From Leminorella grimontii ATCC 33999 = DSM 5078 (GTDB lineage: Bacteria > Pseudomonadota > Gammaproteobacteria > Enterobacterales > Enterobacteriaceae): a stretch of 64,000 bases of DNA. A program made the translations under genes and the position numbers. A model generated the notes under the pieces. That model ran no database searches. It saw only the letters and a program-made list of their open reading frames with translations, and was not told the DNA's origin. This document shows, piece by piece, positions 1 to 8,739 of this stretch (positions are counted from its first letter, which is position 1; each line of letters opens with the position of its first letter). The DNA is taken from assembly GCF_000439085.1 (NCBI RefSeq), contig NZ_KE392226.1:132266-196265 (forward strand), written 5' to 3'.

Positions 1-2
1 GC

Positions 3-101
3 GGCCTGATTGACCCTTATCTCGAAGCGAAAGAGTTTGAATCGCTGGAGGCGCCGCCTTCGGAGGAAGGGAAGGGGATTGAGGTGTCTTGTTCGAGCTA
101 A
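3..101 (+). CDS. C-terminal end of an unidentified protein (partial)
   Basis: An open frame enters from the left edge and runs 32 codons to a TAA at 99-101. It reads as an acidic, proline-containing tail ending in Cys-Ser-Ser. The start lies outside the window. I do not recognise the family. No xseB-like frame was found diverging from thiI, so the E. coli arrangement is not present here. It could also be a chance open frame. Confidence 0.3.
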   Translation, partial: GLIDPYLEAKEFESLEAPPSEEGKGIEVSCSS

Positions 102-237
102 GGCGAGCGGAGCGTCGCATTGGTTTGGTCTTTTGAACGGATTGCTTAGTGCGCGTCGCCCCCTGCGGGTGTATACTCCCCGCGCGTTAAAAACGACTAC
201 CCGTTGAGCCATCTAACTAATTCAATTCGCGACGACC

Positions 238-1692
238 ATGAAGTTTATCATTAAGCTGTTCCCCGAAATTACGATTAAAAGCCAGTCCGTGCGCAAGCGC
301 TTCATCAAAATGTTGACCGGCAACATTCGCAATGTGCTGAGGCAGAGCCTGGAAGAGTGCGCCGTTGTCCGCCACTGGGACTTTATCGAAGTCCGCATTA
401 AGGACGATGCCGATGCGCCGACGGTGCGCGATGCGCTGGTTAGGATCCCCGGCATTCACCACATTCTGGAAGTGGATGAGACGCCTTATAGCGACATGCA
501 CGACATCTTCGAGCAGACGCTGGCCAACTATCGGGAACAGCTGGAAGGCAAAACCTTCTGCGTGCGGGTCAAGCGTCGCGGCAAGCACGAGTTTTCCTCG
601 CAGGACGTCGAGCGCTACGTCGGCGGCGGGCTGAATCAGCATATCGAATCCGCCAGAGTCAACCTGACGTCGCCGCAGGTGACGGTACGACTGGAGATTG
701 AAGACGACAGGCTGATTATGATCCAGGCCCGCTATGAAGGGCTGGGCGGTTTCCCCATCGGCACGCAGGAAGACGTGCTGTCGCTGATTTCCGGCGGCTT
801 TGACTCCGGCGTTTCCAGCTATATGCTGATGCGCCGCGGCTGCCGCGTGCACTACTGTTTCTTTAACCTAGGCGGCGCGACTCACGAGATAGGCGTTAAG
901 CAGGTGGCGCACTACCTGTGGAGCCGCTATGGCAGCTCCCACAAGGTGCGCTTTCTGGCGGTCGACTTTGCGCCGGTGGTCGGCGAGATCCTGGAGAAAG
1001 TGGACGACGGCCAGATGGGTGTGGTGCTCAAGCGCATGATGGTGCGCGCCTCCTCGGCGCTGGCCGAGCGCTATGGCGTGCAGGCCATCGTCACCGGCGA
1101 AGCGCTGGGGCAGGTGTCCAGCCAGACGCTGACCAATCTGCGCCTGATTGACAACGCTTCCGACACGCTGGTGCTGCGTCCGCTGATTTCCCACGATAAA
1201 GAGCACATCATCAATATCGCGCGCAAGATCGGTACCGAAGACTTCGCCAAGACCATGCCGGAGTTCTGCGGCGTGATCTCAAAGAGCCCGACCGTGAAGG
1301 CTGTGAAGGCCAAGATCGAGGAAGAAGAGGCCAAGTTCGACTTCAGCATCCTTGAGAACGTGGTGGCGAATGCGGTCAACATGGACATCCGCCAGATCGC
1401 CGAGCAAACGCAGGAGCAGGTCGCCGAAGTTGAGACCGTGGCGGCGTTCGGCGAAAGCGACGTGATTATCGACATTCGTTCGGTGGACGAAGTAGAAACC
1501 CGCCCGCTGGCGCTGGAAGGCGTTGAAACCCAGCACATTCCGTTCTACAAGCTCGGCACCGCGTTCGGCGATTTGGACCGGTCCAAGACCTATCTGCTCT
1601 ACTGCGATCGCGGCGTGATGAGCCGCCTGCAGGCGCTCTACCTGCAAGAGCAGGGGTTTGATAACGTGAAGGTGTATCGGGCGGTGAAGTAG
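238..1692 (+). CDS. thiI: tRNA uridine 4-sulfurtransferase ThiI
   Basis: ThiI adenylates uridine 8 of tRNA and transfers sulfur to it, giving 4-thiouridine. It also relays sulfur from IscS to ThiS for thiamine thiazole synthesis in the cytoplasm. The 484 residues match the usual length of about 482. The N-terminus holds the NFLD/THUMP region (to about residue 165). The PP-loop ATP site SGGFDS is at 185-190. Cys344 and the rhodanese Cys456 (in YCDRG) fall at the E. coli positions. It appears monocistronic, with a terminator directly downstream. A TATACT -10-like box lies at 172-177, but no convincing -35 was seen. Identification is firm. Confidence 0.97.
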   Translation: MKFIIKLFPEITIKSQSVRKRFIKMLTGNIRNVLRQSLEECAVVRHWDFIEVRIKDDADAPTVRDALVRIPGIHHILEVDETPYSDMHDIFEQTLANYREQLEGKTFCVRVKRRGKHEFSSQDVERYVGGGLNQHIESARVNLTSPQVTVRLEIEDDRLIMIQARYEGLGGFPIGTQEDVLSLISGGFDSGVSSYMLMRRGCRVHYCFFNLGGATHEIGVKQVAHYLWSRYGSSHKVRFLAVDFAPVVGEILEKVDDGQMGVVLKRMMVRASSALAERYGVQAIVTGEALGQVSSQTLTNLRLIDNASDTLVLRPLISHDKEHIINIARKIGTEDFAKTMPEFCGVISKSPTVKAVKAKIEEEEAKFDFSILENVVANAVNMDIRQIAEQTQEQVAEVETVAAFGESDVIIDIRSVDEVETRPLALEGVETQHIPFYKLGTAFGDLDRSKTYLLYCDRGVMSRLQALYLQEQGFDNVKVYRAVK

Positions 1693-1713
1693 GGTTTGCT
1701 TGGTAGATGACGG

Positions 1714-1738
1714 AAGGGCTCGCTTTGGCGGGCCTTTT
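1714..1738 (+). terminator. Intrinsic terminator of thiI
   Basis: A GGCTCGC/GCGGGCC stem (one G-T wobble) with a TTTG loop is followed by TTTT. It lies about 20 nt after the thiI stop codon. Confidence 0.75.
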
Positions 1739-1896
1739 CACCGTTGGCCGTGTGGATTGAATATCGGCATGTGGAAAGAATAAAGATCAGAGATCGAAAT
1801 GAATTGATTTGGAATATCTTTATAAAAGACTCGATTTTGATTAATTAATGCGTTTGTGAATTTTTTAATACATGTCTAAGGGATTGGACTCATTTT

Positions 1897-2355
1897 ATGG
1901 AAAGTAAAAAAATCTATACCACTATCCTTATATTACTCTTTTTTGTCTTTTTTCTAGGTTGGTGGATAACTCAATCTGCGATCCGGAACGATAACGACGT
2001 AAGAGATGAGGCGAAGAATAGCGTTTCCTCTTTTCAAGAGTTATATAACCAAGGTGAATTTATCCGTATGTATGAATACGGCACCGATAATTTTAAGAAA
2101 ATAACGGCGAAAGAAGATTTTATTGCGCTGATGGAAAGAGAAAAAGAAGTTTTAGGGAAACATGTAAAATCTGAATTAACGTTTAGTAATGTGATAAATT
2201 CTAACGTGGTGATTCTTACGTACCGTTCCACCTATGAACGCTATTCGTTAATAGAAGAGTTCCAGTTTATTAGGGAAGATGAGCAGCATAAATTAAAGTT
2301 GGGAACCTATTTTATTGATGATCGAGGTACGCGTGGGAAAGTGATAAAGTTATAA
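1897..2355 (+). CDS. Small membrane-anchored protein of unknown function
   Basis: 152 residues. After MESKK comes one hydrophobic segment (about residues 7-26) that would act as a signal anchor. A charged, soluble domain of about 120 residues follows, predicted to face the periplasm. The spacing of aromatic and strand-like stretches recalls small NTF2-like or DUF4878-type domains, but I cannot assign a family. Base composition is clearly more AT-rich than thiI and the ara genes, which suggests horizontal acquisition. It is the first of five same-strand genes of unknown function in 1.9-4.4 kb. Confidence 0.75.
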   Translation: MESKKIYTTILILLFFVFFLGWWITQSAIRNDNDVRDEAKNSVSSFQELYNQGEFIRMYEYGTDNFKKITAKEDFIALMEREKEVLGKHVKSELTFSNVINSNVVILTYRSTYERYSLIEEFQFIREDEQHKLKLGTYFIDDRGTRGKVIKL

Positions 2356-2390
2356 CGCTATTTGGTTCAGAAATGAGGAATAAAAACAAT

Positions 2391-3131
2391 ATGGACATTA
2401 TTCCACTCCCCCGCCCGGTGATATTCCTCGAATTCTTCGTTCGTGAAGCCATCTTTCAGGGCAAAGGGACGGTGCGAACTTCGCTGCCGTCGGATGCGTT
2501 TTTTTACACCGAAGAGTCAAAGGCGAAATCATATTCTTACTGGCAGAAAACCAGCCGTTCCGCGCAAGATATGGGCGTCGATCGCTGGCAGAAAAAGCAG
2601 CCAGCGACGCTTCCTCGCCTGCTCTCTTTTATTGATGAACGCCCGGTGATATCACCAGCGGCCATCGATCGGGCGCAGGAGTGGTTTACCCCCGACGTGG
2701 CCGCCGTCGTTTGTATCGGGGAAGAGTTTCTCCATGAAGGGGAATGGTTTCGGAGTCCTGACAGCGTAGTAACCCACCGTTACACAGGAGAACACGACTG
2801 CTTTCGCTACGCCAATATGGACGATATTTTCCCCTACGGTGCGTTCGGTTCTATGCTGGACGTTGACGCCGACGGCGTGATATGGCGCAGCGGAGGAATG
2901 GCTTTTCCCAAGAAGGTCATTACGCCGGGAGAAACCTTTTGTTATCTTTCTCGCAGGGTGGAAACGGGCCGCAGAAAGCCGAATCTTAATCTGGTGATGT
3001 TTGTCAAAAATTACGGCCTGCATACGTCCGTAGGCTGTGTCACCACGCAGGAGGCGGAAGGGCATGACAGCAGCCATTTGTGCCGTGAGCCTTTTGTTCT
3101 TAAAGACGGCCGCGTACATCAGCAGGTGTGA
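2391..3131 (+). CDS. Hypothetical protein, 246 aa
   Basis: The ATG at 2391 is chosen because GAGGAA at 2375-2380 lies 10 nt upstream; an earlier in-frame ATG at 2373 has no ribosome binding site. The product is soluble with no signal peptide or membrane segment. It begins MDIIPLPRP and has conserved-looking Trp, Gly and Asp clusters (YANMDDIFPYG, DVDADGVIW) and several cysteines. I do not recognise the family. It starts 35 nt after the preceding gene, so the two may be co-transcribed. Confidence 0.75.
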   Translation: MDIIPLPRPVIFLEFFVREAIFQGKGTVRTSLPSDAFFYTEESKAKSYSYWQKTSRSAQDMGVDRWQKKQPATLPRLLSFIDERPVISPAAIDRAQEWFTPDVAAVVCIGEEFLHEGEWFRSPDSVVTHRYTGEHDCFRYANMDDIFPYGAFGSMLDVDADGVIWRSGGMAFPKKVITPGETFCYLSRRVETGRRKPNLNLVMFVKNYGLHTSVGCVTTQEAEGHDSSHLCREPFVLKDGRVHQQV

Positions 3132-3239
3132 CGGCATATCACCTATTATTGTGGCGTTGATTGGCGCTAGGCTGTTTGCGATTTGATTTGAGTGATTAAG
3201 CTGTTCGTAACGGCCAATGAAGTAAAAGGAATTAAGGGC

Positions 3240-3770
3240 GTGAAGGGAATAAAGAACAGGTCAGGGTGCCGTTTGGCAATAGTGCCGGTTGTGATATTAG
3301 CTACCGTTTTTTATGTTTTTATAAAATCGTTTACTGACGCTATCGAAGTTAACGAGTTTAAATATGACTCTTACTTATCTATCCCGGAAGACTCCGGCGT
3401 GAAAACGTGGCTTCCTGACTTTTTCCCAAAAAATGCAAAGGATATCGACTTTTATTCCAATGTCGATCTCAATACGTTTGGCGTGACGTTTTCTCTCGAT
3501 GATGATGAGAGTAAAAACTTTGAGGCGCAGCTAGTTTATTCAGCGTCTTCAGAAGGCGAAAGCCGCATAAAGAAAGAAGATGACTTAGTGAGCCAGGTCT
3601 GGTGTCGACGTGGAATGTACTTGGGCGAGAGTGGAGGGATCTATCTTATCGGAAAGTATCGCGGCATGAATCGTTACTACTTGATAAACGCGACGCGTCA
3701 CCGTAGTTTTGAAAGTAACTATGATGAAAGGATTGGGGAAATCGAAAAGACATTCTGCATTCTGAGATAA
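3240..3770 (+). CDS. Hypothetical membrane-anchored protein
   Basis: The frame is open from a GTG at 3192, but that codon lacks a ribosome binding site. A GTG at 3240 is preceded by AAAGGA at 3225-3230 and gives 176 residues, so I prefer it. A short basic N-terminus precedes one membrane segment (IVPVVILATVFYVF). The C-terminal part, probably periplasmic, contains two cysteines and a LINATRHRSF stretch. Family not recognised. AT-rich like its neighbours. Confidence 0.65.
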   Translation: MKGIKNRSGCRLAIVPVVILATVFYVFIKSFTDAIEVNEFKYDSYLSIPEDSGVKTWLPDFFPKNAKDIDFYSNVDLNTFGVTFSLDDDESKNFEAQLVYSASSEGESRIKKEDDLVSQVWCRRGMYLGESGGIYLIGKYRGMNRYYLINATRHRSFESNYDERIGEIEKTFCILR

Positions 3771-3811
3771 GCACAAAAGTGATATTCAAATAAATACCTA
3801 AGGACGGCGGT

Positions 3812-4123
3812 ATGCAAGGACAGCGAGACTATTTCCTTAATAAATCGGAGACTTTTCTTTTACTCTCAGCCCTGACGCTAGCGATCTCTGCCGCGACGGT
3901 TCTGGTTTATACACAGATCGCTTCGGCAGGTTTAGGGCAGCACTTTTTCTATGCGAGGCTCTATTTCATTGTCAGTCTTATCATGGGGAGTTTCGCCGTT
4001 GCTTATGCGTCATATCGGATAAGCCGTGGACGTCTGCGCTATAGCATAATTCATGGAATTGTCGCTGGGTTTGCGATGTTCTTTGTGATTAGTTTTATTC
4101 TTATGAATGTATATGGGTCCTAA
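3812..4123 (+). CDS. Small integral membrane protein, three predicted helices
   Basis: 103 residues with hydrophobic segments at about 17-37, 48-66 and 79-100. The loops between them are short and basic (YRISRGRLRY), suggesting the cytoplasmic side. TAAGGA lies about 10 nt before the ATG. No family recognised. It follows the 3240-3770 gene by 41 nt and may share its transcript. Confidence 0.7.
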   Translation: MQGQRDYFLNKSETFLLLSALTLAISAATVLVYTQIASAGLGQHFFYARLYFIVSLIMGSFAVAYASYRISRGRLRYSIIHGIVAGFAMFFVISFILMNVYGS

Positions 4124-4173
4124 TTGCTGAGTAGATATTTGACGGCAATGGTTAACTAGTGAAGAGAACAAAG

Positions 4174-4395
4174 ATGATAGATAATAAAGACGTAGCTAGA
4201 AACATTAGCGAATTGATGCTAAGAATGGGCGGAGAGCTGAATGATTCTTTATTTTTGGTTAAAGCCCGTTGTAATGAAGATGAATACCTTGTTTATAAAA
4301 AGCAAGTAGCAAATCTTATGGCGGATATGCTGTTGAATATATTAAATCCGCTATATAAGAAACATCCGGATATAAAGCCTAAAGAATTAAATTAG
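4174..4395 (+). CDS. Small hypothetical protein, 73 aa
   Basis: The ATG at 4174 is preceded by GAAGAG at 4161-4166. An upstream in-frame GTG at 4159 has no binding site. The protein is charged and helical, with a hydrophobic stretch LMADMLLNILNPLY near the C-terminus and a lysine-rich tail. No family recognised. It is the last of the AT-rich run. Confidence 0.6.
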   Translation: MIDNKDVARNISELMLRMGGELNDSLFLVKARCNEDEYLVYKKQVANLMADMLLNILNPLYKKHPDIKPKELN

Positions 4396-4529
4396 ATTGT
4401 TAAAATGAAGTGTTAATCCCGCCGTTATTACCATTTCCGCACCGCGTTCAGCCACAGCGCGGAAGGTTATTATTAGGAAATATCAGAATTACGATATTCG
4501 GAAAGCCTGATATCTCCTATCGTGATTGA

Positions 4530-5450
4530 TTAAAACCCATAAAGCTCCACAGGGTTATCACGCAGTATACGCTGCCGATCGCGGTCGTTTGGCGCCCAAG
4601 TCGCCAGCAGGTCGAGGATGGCGGCATCGTCCGGCTTGTTGTCTACCGGCATGGTTGGATGCGGCCAGTCGCTTCCCCACAGCAGGCGTTCGGGGTTGAT
4701 CTTGACCAGTTCGCGGGCCACCGGTGCGATATCGGCGTAATCCGGCGCGCCGGAATGAGAGCCAATATAAGGCCCGGAGAGCTTAACCCAGGTCTTTCCG
4801 CCGTCGAGCAAGCGCCGAATGGCGGCGAACGTCGTCGAGTTTACGCCATCCGGCTGGGGCACGTGCCCCATATGGTCTATAACCAGCGACGTCGGCAGGT
4901 TTTTCAGGCGGGACTCCAGCTCTACCAGCTTGTCGCCTGATGACACAACCTGTACGTGCCAGTTCAGCGCCTGCACGCGAGCGGCAAGCGCGTCGAGATC
5001 GTCTAAGGACGCGCCGCCGTAGCGCAGGTTAAAGCGAATGCCGCGCACGCCGGCCTGATGTAGCCGCTGTAGCTCATCGTCGGTGACCGACATATCCAAT
5101 ACCGCAATACCTCGCGCATTGCCATTGCTGGCCGCCAGCCCGTTAAGCAGAATGCGGTTGTCGGTGCCGTAGGTTGACGGAGTGACAATCACCATACGCT
5201 GAAGGCCCAGCCTTTGCTGTAGCTGGCGATAGTCCTCCAAAGATGCGTCTGCGGGGCGCAATTTTGCCCCCGGAGCGACAGGGTAGCGGCTGTCGTACAG
5301 GTGCATATGGCAGTCAACGCTGCCAGCGGGCGGGATTAACGTCGGGCGTTCGTCTCCCCGACTGAATGGAACCCGTGCTCCTGCAGGAAATGAACAGGCT
5401 ACGGCAAGCGTGGAACTTATTTGTAAAAAGCGTCGACGCGTTATTGGCAT
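4530..5450 (-). CDS. Tat-exported TIM-barrel amidohydrolase
   Basis: 306 residues. The N-terminus TRRRFLQ plus a hydrophobic stretch ending in AGA is a twin-arginine export signal, so the enzyme should act in the periplasm. The mature part is an Amidohydro_2 barrel. The metal motif HMH sits in VDCHMHLYD near residue 47, a central VIDHMGH motif follows, and the terminal aspartate is in WGSDWPH. This pattern is typical of the 2-pyrone-4,6-dicarboxylate lactonase / D-galactarolactone isomerase branch, which acts on lactones. The true substrate is not known. Export is unusual for that branch. It is convergent with the unknown genes upstream and has no metabolic neighbours. Confidence 0.85.
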   Translation of the reverse strand: MPITRRRFLQISSTLAVACSFPAGARVPFSRGDERPTLIPPAGSVDCHMHLYDSRYPVAPGAKLRPADASLEDYRQLQQRLGLQRMVIVTPSTYGTDNRILLNGLAASNGNARGIAVLDMSVTDDELQRLHQAGVRGIRFNLRYGGASLDDLDALAARVQALNWHVQVVSSGDKLVELESRLKNLPTSLVIDHMGHVPQPDGVNSTTFAAIRRLLDGGKTWVKLSGPYIGSHSGAPDYADIAPVARELVKINPERLLWGSDWPHPTMPVDNKPDDAAILDLLATWAPNDRDRQRILRDNPVELYGF

Positions 5451-6038
5451 TATTATGTTCTCCTTAATTTTGCGAACGTTTCTATTTTTACGATAGCGTG
5501 TGGGTTGCGCTTTATTTTTATGGCAGGAAAGGATAGCCAGCGATTATTCATTGCCGGATCAGACTTTCTTTATTTCCATTTATATAGTTAGGCGAATGCG
5601 AAAATAAAGAGCGATATCTGCATCATATGATTGTAAAATAAATGATGTCAATAGCGTTAACTTCTATGGTAAATGCAATGCGGGGATATTTTGTGATGAA
5701 GATAATATTTCGCATTTATAAATGAAATGCATGAATTTCATTTAGCAATGAAATATGAAGTAGTGAGGAGTAAAGTTTGATTGTAATCACATTTATAATT
5801 ACGTGGATATTTATTTAGTGTTTTTATATCAATTAGTTATTTTTTCACCACCGTTGATGGTGAAAATACATTTATGATTGGAAAAAATTTAAATTATTTT
5901 TTATGTCTATTGGCAAGTTCATGCTGCCCCCCTGTTGTAGAGGCTGTTAATGATGCCGATTAGCGAGCTTGCCATTAAGCTACGTCAATATCCGCACCAC
6001 CGTAGATGATGCGGATTAGCGTTATCAGAAATTATCTA
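5451..6038. other. 588-nt AT-rich intergenic region
   Basis: No convincing gene. It must hold the promoter of the amidohydrolase gene. A perfect 9-bp inverted repeat TTTTCACCA (5842-5850) / TGGTGAAAA (5858-5866) with a 7-nt loop lies in the middle and could be a bidirectional terminator or an operator. A weaker repeat (ATCCGCA/TGCGGAT) lies at about 5990-6015, just beyond the end of the Ner-like gene, where a terminator would be expected. Confidence 0.5.
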
Positions 6039-6257
6039 TCAACCATATCGTGAAGGCCAAATCTCCTCTGGCGCCATGCCCAGCGCCTGCGCAATCAGTT
6101 TTTCCCCTTTGGGCCAGCGGCGCACCAGCGCGTTGGCGAGCGTTGATGGGGCCAGCCCCGCCTCACGGGAGACGGCGGCGAACGAGGTGCTGCGCTTTTT
6201 CAGCGATGCGATAACGTCGGCGGAGTGCCAGTCCTGTCGCTTCACCAGTTTGTTCAT
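6039..6257 (-). CDS. Ner/Nlp (SfsB)-family helix-turn-helix regulator
   Basis: 72 residues matching the Mu Ner-like DNA-binding family: WHSADVIASLKKRSTSF, then a helix-turn-helix around SREAGLAPSTLANALVRRWP, then LGMAPEEIWPSRY. Phage Ner proteins repress early promoters. The host homologue Nlp/SfsB is a regulator of uncertain targets. The start overlaps the stop of the upstream gene (ATGA, 6254-6257), so the two are translationally coupled. It may be a domesticated phage regulator. Confidence 0.88.
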   Translation of the reverse strand: MNKLVKRQDWHSADVIASLKKRSTSFAAVSREAGLAPSTLANALVRRWPKGEKLIAQALGMAPEEIWPSRYG

Positions 6258-6715
6258 AGTGGCTCCTCACTTATCGGCGTCACGCCGTCGGCAGTGCGCA
6301 CCCAGCGCGGGGCGTTGAGCCCATCGACGAGCTGGCAGACCAGCCCGAACAGCAGTTCGGAGAGGGTTTGTTCCATATCCGGCGGTAGAGTTCGGCTGCT
6401 TAACAGCTGTGCCAGCGCGAGGCCGTAGGCGCACAGCCGCTCTGAATCAGGCTCAAAGCCAGGGGAGGAAACCGGGAGCGCGTCGGCGGTGAGGCGCTCA
6501 ATCAGGTGTGCGGGGATCGGGTCGTCCAGCGTTACTCTGAGCCACGTAAGGCTGGCAGCCAGCCGCCCGCACAGCGCAATGCGCAGCGCCGGATCGTCGC
6601 TCTCAGTCAGGGCTTCGGCAAAGCGTTCGCAGCAGTCGGCCAGCGCGATGAAGTCCGCCGCGGCGCTAAGGGGGATGGAAAGTAACGGGTGAGTTTGGTT
6701 GGGGATTGTAGCCAT
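6254..6715 (-). CDS. Hypothetical protein coupled to the Ner-like regulator
   Basis: 153 residues, rich in Ala and Leu and mostly helical, with an acidic C-terminus and no membrane segment. I do not recognise a named family. The 4-nt overlap with the Ner-like gene implies a shared role, perhaps as remnants of a satellite or prophage immunity cassette. The DNA just upstream, which would be its 5' leader, is strongly structured (6726-6812). Confidence 0.7.
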   Translation of the reverse strand: MATIPNQTHPLLSIPLSAAADFIALADCCERFAEALTESDDPALRIALCGRLAASLTWLRVTLDDPIPAHLIERLTADALPVSSPGFEPDSERLCAYGLALAQLLSSRTLPPDMEQTLSELLFGLVCQLVDGLNAPRWVRTADGVTPISEEPL

Positions 6716-6725
6716 ATGGCAGCCT

Positions 6726-6812
6726 CCTGTGACGGTTGTGATATCACCACTTAGAGAGGCTAATCTCGACGGGTGGTGAACTGAACGAAGTTAGCCTTAC
6801 CGGCGTCACAGG
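6726..6812. promoter_or_regulatory. Nested/interleaved inverted repeats upstream of the Ner-like operon
   Basis: Outer arms CCTGTGACG (6726-6734) and CGTCACAGG (6804-6812) enclose two further perfect 7-bp pairings. TCACCAC (6744-6750) pairs with GTGGTGA (6773-6779), and AGGCTAA (6757-6763) pairs with TTAGCCT (6791-6797). The inner pairings interleave, so an RNA from this segment could form a pseudoknot or switch between two folds. It may be a leader or operator for the 6715-6039 operon, or a small RNA. Function is inferred from structure only. Confidence 0.5.
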
Positions 6813-6933
6813 GAACCGGCGCACCTTATGGTGCCTTCGCCCAGCTCACCATAGATGCGCTGAAGCTACCGTACGAAATAGTATGCAGAGCGCATTATAT
6901 ATCGTCTGTGACAAATCCGGGAGGCTAATCTCG
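6756..6933 (+). repeat. 13-nt direct repeat pair in a 409-nt gene-free stretch
   Basis: GAGGCTAATCTCG occurs at 6756-6768 and again at 6921-6933, and CTGTGAC precedes both copies (6727-6733 and 6905-6911). The second copy is followed by a GCCTG/CAGGC hairpin (6937-6952). The gene-free stretch 6716-7124 holds nothing else recognisable apart from the expected promoter of the hydrolase gene at 7125. Confidence 0.55.
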
Positions 6934-7124
6934 TCCGCCTGATTTTGCAGGCGTGCCGCAACGATATAGAGATTGGCTATGCGCCACAAGAAACTGAATT
7001 TAATCTCTGGAGATGGCTCGCAAAATAACGAATGGCGGCTATAAATTGGGTTTAAATGGCGCGAAGATAGTGACCTATGAACGACAAGTAACGCGATTGG
7101 CCCATTAACACCTTAAGAGACCCT

Positions 7125-8588
7125 ATGCCATACAGAGCGCTTTTACTCTTACTTCTTCTAACCGGCAGCCTGCCCGCATGGGCTAAATCCGCCGTGCCGC
7201 ACGTCGCTATCGACTGGCGGCCGTGCTCGGCCCCCGCGTTTCGCGGCTGGTTTAAAGAGGGTGCCGTGCCGGAGCTGCAGTGCGGATACGTTAACGCGCC
7301 GTTGGTGCGCCCCGCGAGCGCGAGGAAAGCGCGCGGCGCCGCGTCGGGGAAAAAGGTGAGGATTGCCGTCACTCGTCTGCCTGCCACCGGCGTCTCGCTC
7401 GGCAGCGTGGTGTTTGTTCCCGGCGGGCCGGGGATGTCCGGCATTGAGCTGCCCGTGGCGGATACGCAGACGGTCAACAGGCTGCGAAAGCGCTACGACC
7501 TCATTGGCTACGACCCCCGCGGCGTGGGCCAAACGCGGCCTAAAATTACCTGCGAGCTTAGCGGCGAGGCGCTTTTCACTGAGTCCGAGCAGGCGCTCAG
7601 GGCGCGCGTTCAAAACTGCGCTACCCAGATGGGGGCGGATGTGCTGAAAAACATCGGCACGGACAACGCCGTCGACGACCTGGAGGCGCTTCGCGCCGCG
7701 CTGGGGGATGAGCGCTTAACCGCCGTGGCCTACTCTTACGGCACTAAGGTAGCGGCGCTGTACGCCGAGCGCTACCCGCAGAACGTTCGCGCGCTGGTGC
7801 TCGACGGCGTCGTTTCGCTGGCCGAGGACGATGTAACCCAGCGCATCAATCAGTCTAAAACCTATCGGACCGCCTTTATCCGCTTTGCCAAGGACTGCGC
7901 GGCGCGCCAGACGTGCCCGTTTTCCGGTTCCCCACAAGTAGCGGTGGCGCAGTACCAGTCGCTGCTGCGTTCGCTTGCCTATCGACCGCTGTTTTCATCT
8001 ACCGGTCGGTTCGTTGAGCCGGAGGACGTGATCAACGTGACCAACACGCTGTTGCTGTGGAAAGAGGGGTGGGACGGGCTGGCCTACTTTCTTTCCGCCG
8101 TTGCTTACCGGCGCGATGTAGACACGGTTATCGCTGCGATTGATAACGCCCTTCCGGACGACGAAGCGTCGGCGCTGACGGCCATCTCCTGTGCGGACGT
8201 CGCTCAGCCGGGCCTGCCGTTAACTGTCTCCTATTGGCACGATCTACAGGTCGCGCAGGCGTCGGGGTTTGCCGATTATCAGCGGATGAACGACGAGATA
8301 TCGCCCGACGTGTGCAGCCTATGGCCCTATTCGGGAAAAGACGTGGCGCATATTCCTACGTCGTCGCCCGCTCTGCCCAAGCTGCTGTTTGTCGCCCAGA
8401 CGTATGACGCCACGACGCCTTACCAAAACGCCAGAGACATGGCGTCCTGGTTTAATAGCCCGCTGATAACGCGCCGTCAGGACGGGCACACGCTGGCGCT
8501 GACGGGCTTAAGCGAATGCGTGGACGCAGCAGTGGTGGGCTATCTGCTGGATCCCTCGCGGGCGATGAGCGATAAAACCTGCGATTAG
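7125..8588 (+). CDS. Secreted alpha/beta hydrolase with TAP-like C-terminal domain
   Basis: 487 residues. A signal peptide (residues 1-20, cleavage after AWA) directs it to the periplasm. The oxyanion loop GGPGMSG is at 100-106 and the nucleophile Ser204 lies in AYSYG. A late aspartate is in QTYDATTPY and the histidine in RQDGHTLAL. This layout is that of the tripeptidyl aminopeptidase / proline iminopeptidase-like family, which removes short N-terminal peptides or hydrolyses related amides and esters. The exact substrate cannot be read from sequence. It is separated from agp by about 150 nt and is probably transcribed separately. Confidence 0.85.
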   Translation: MPYRALLLLLLLTGSLPAWAKSAVPHVAIDWRPCSAPAFRGWFKEGAVPELQCGYVNAPLVRPASARKARGAASGKKVRIAVTRLPATGVSLGSVVFVPGGPGMSGIELPVADTQTVNRLRKRYDLIGYDPRGVGQTRPKITCELSGEALFTESEQALRARVQNCATQMGADVLKNIGTDNAVDDLEALRAALGDERLTAVAYSYGTKVAALYAERYPQNVRALVLDGVVSLAEDDVTQRINQSKTYRTAFIRFAKDCAARQTCPFSGSPQVAVAQYQSLLRSLAYRPLFSSTGRFVEPEDVINVTNTLLLWKEGWDGLAYFLSAVAYRRDVDTVIAAIDNALPDDEASALTAISCADVAQPGLPLTVSYWHDLQVAQASGFADYQRMNDEISPDVCSLWPYSGKDVAHIPTSSPALPKLLFVAQTYDATTPYQNARDMASWFNSPLITRRQDGHTLALTGLSECVDAAVVGYLLDPSRAMSDKTCD

Positions 8589-8739
8589 GAACGGGAAGGC
8601 TCGCGCCGTAGCGTCGCATCGTAAGACAAAATGATTAATGCGCGGCCGACGATTTTGCGATCCCTTCGACAGGCGCAGGGCGGCGTTTTTGCCACAATGT
8701 GCCGACGTCGTTGTTTACTCACTTTTCGAGGATAAACGT

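Noticed and set aside
6716..7124. Retron-type msr-msd RNA suggested by the inverted repeats
   Set aside because: No reverse transcriptase gene is nearby; the neighbours are a Ner-like regulator and a small unknown protein.
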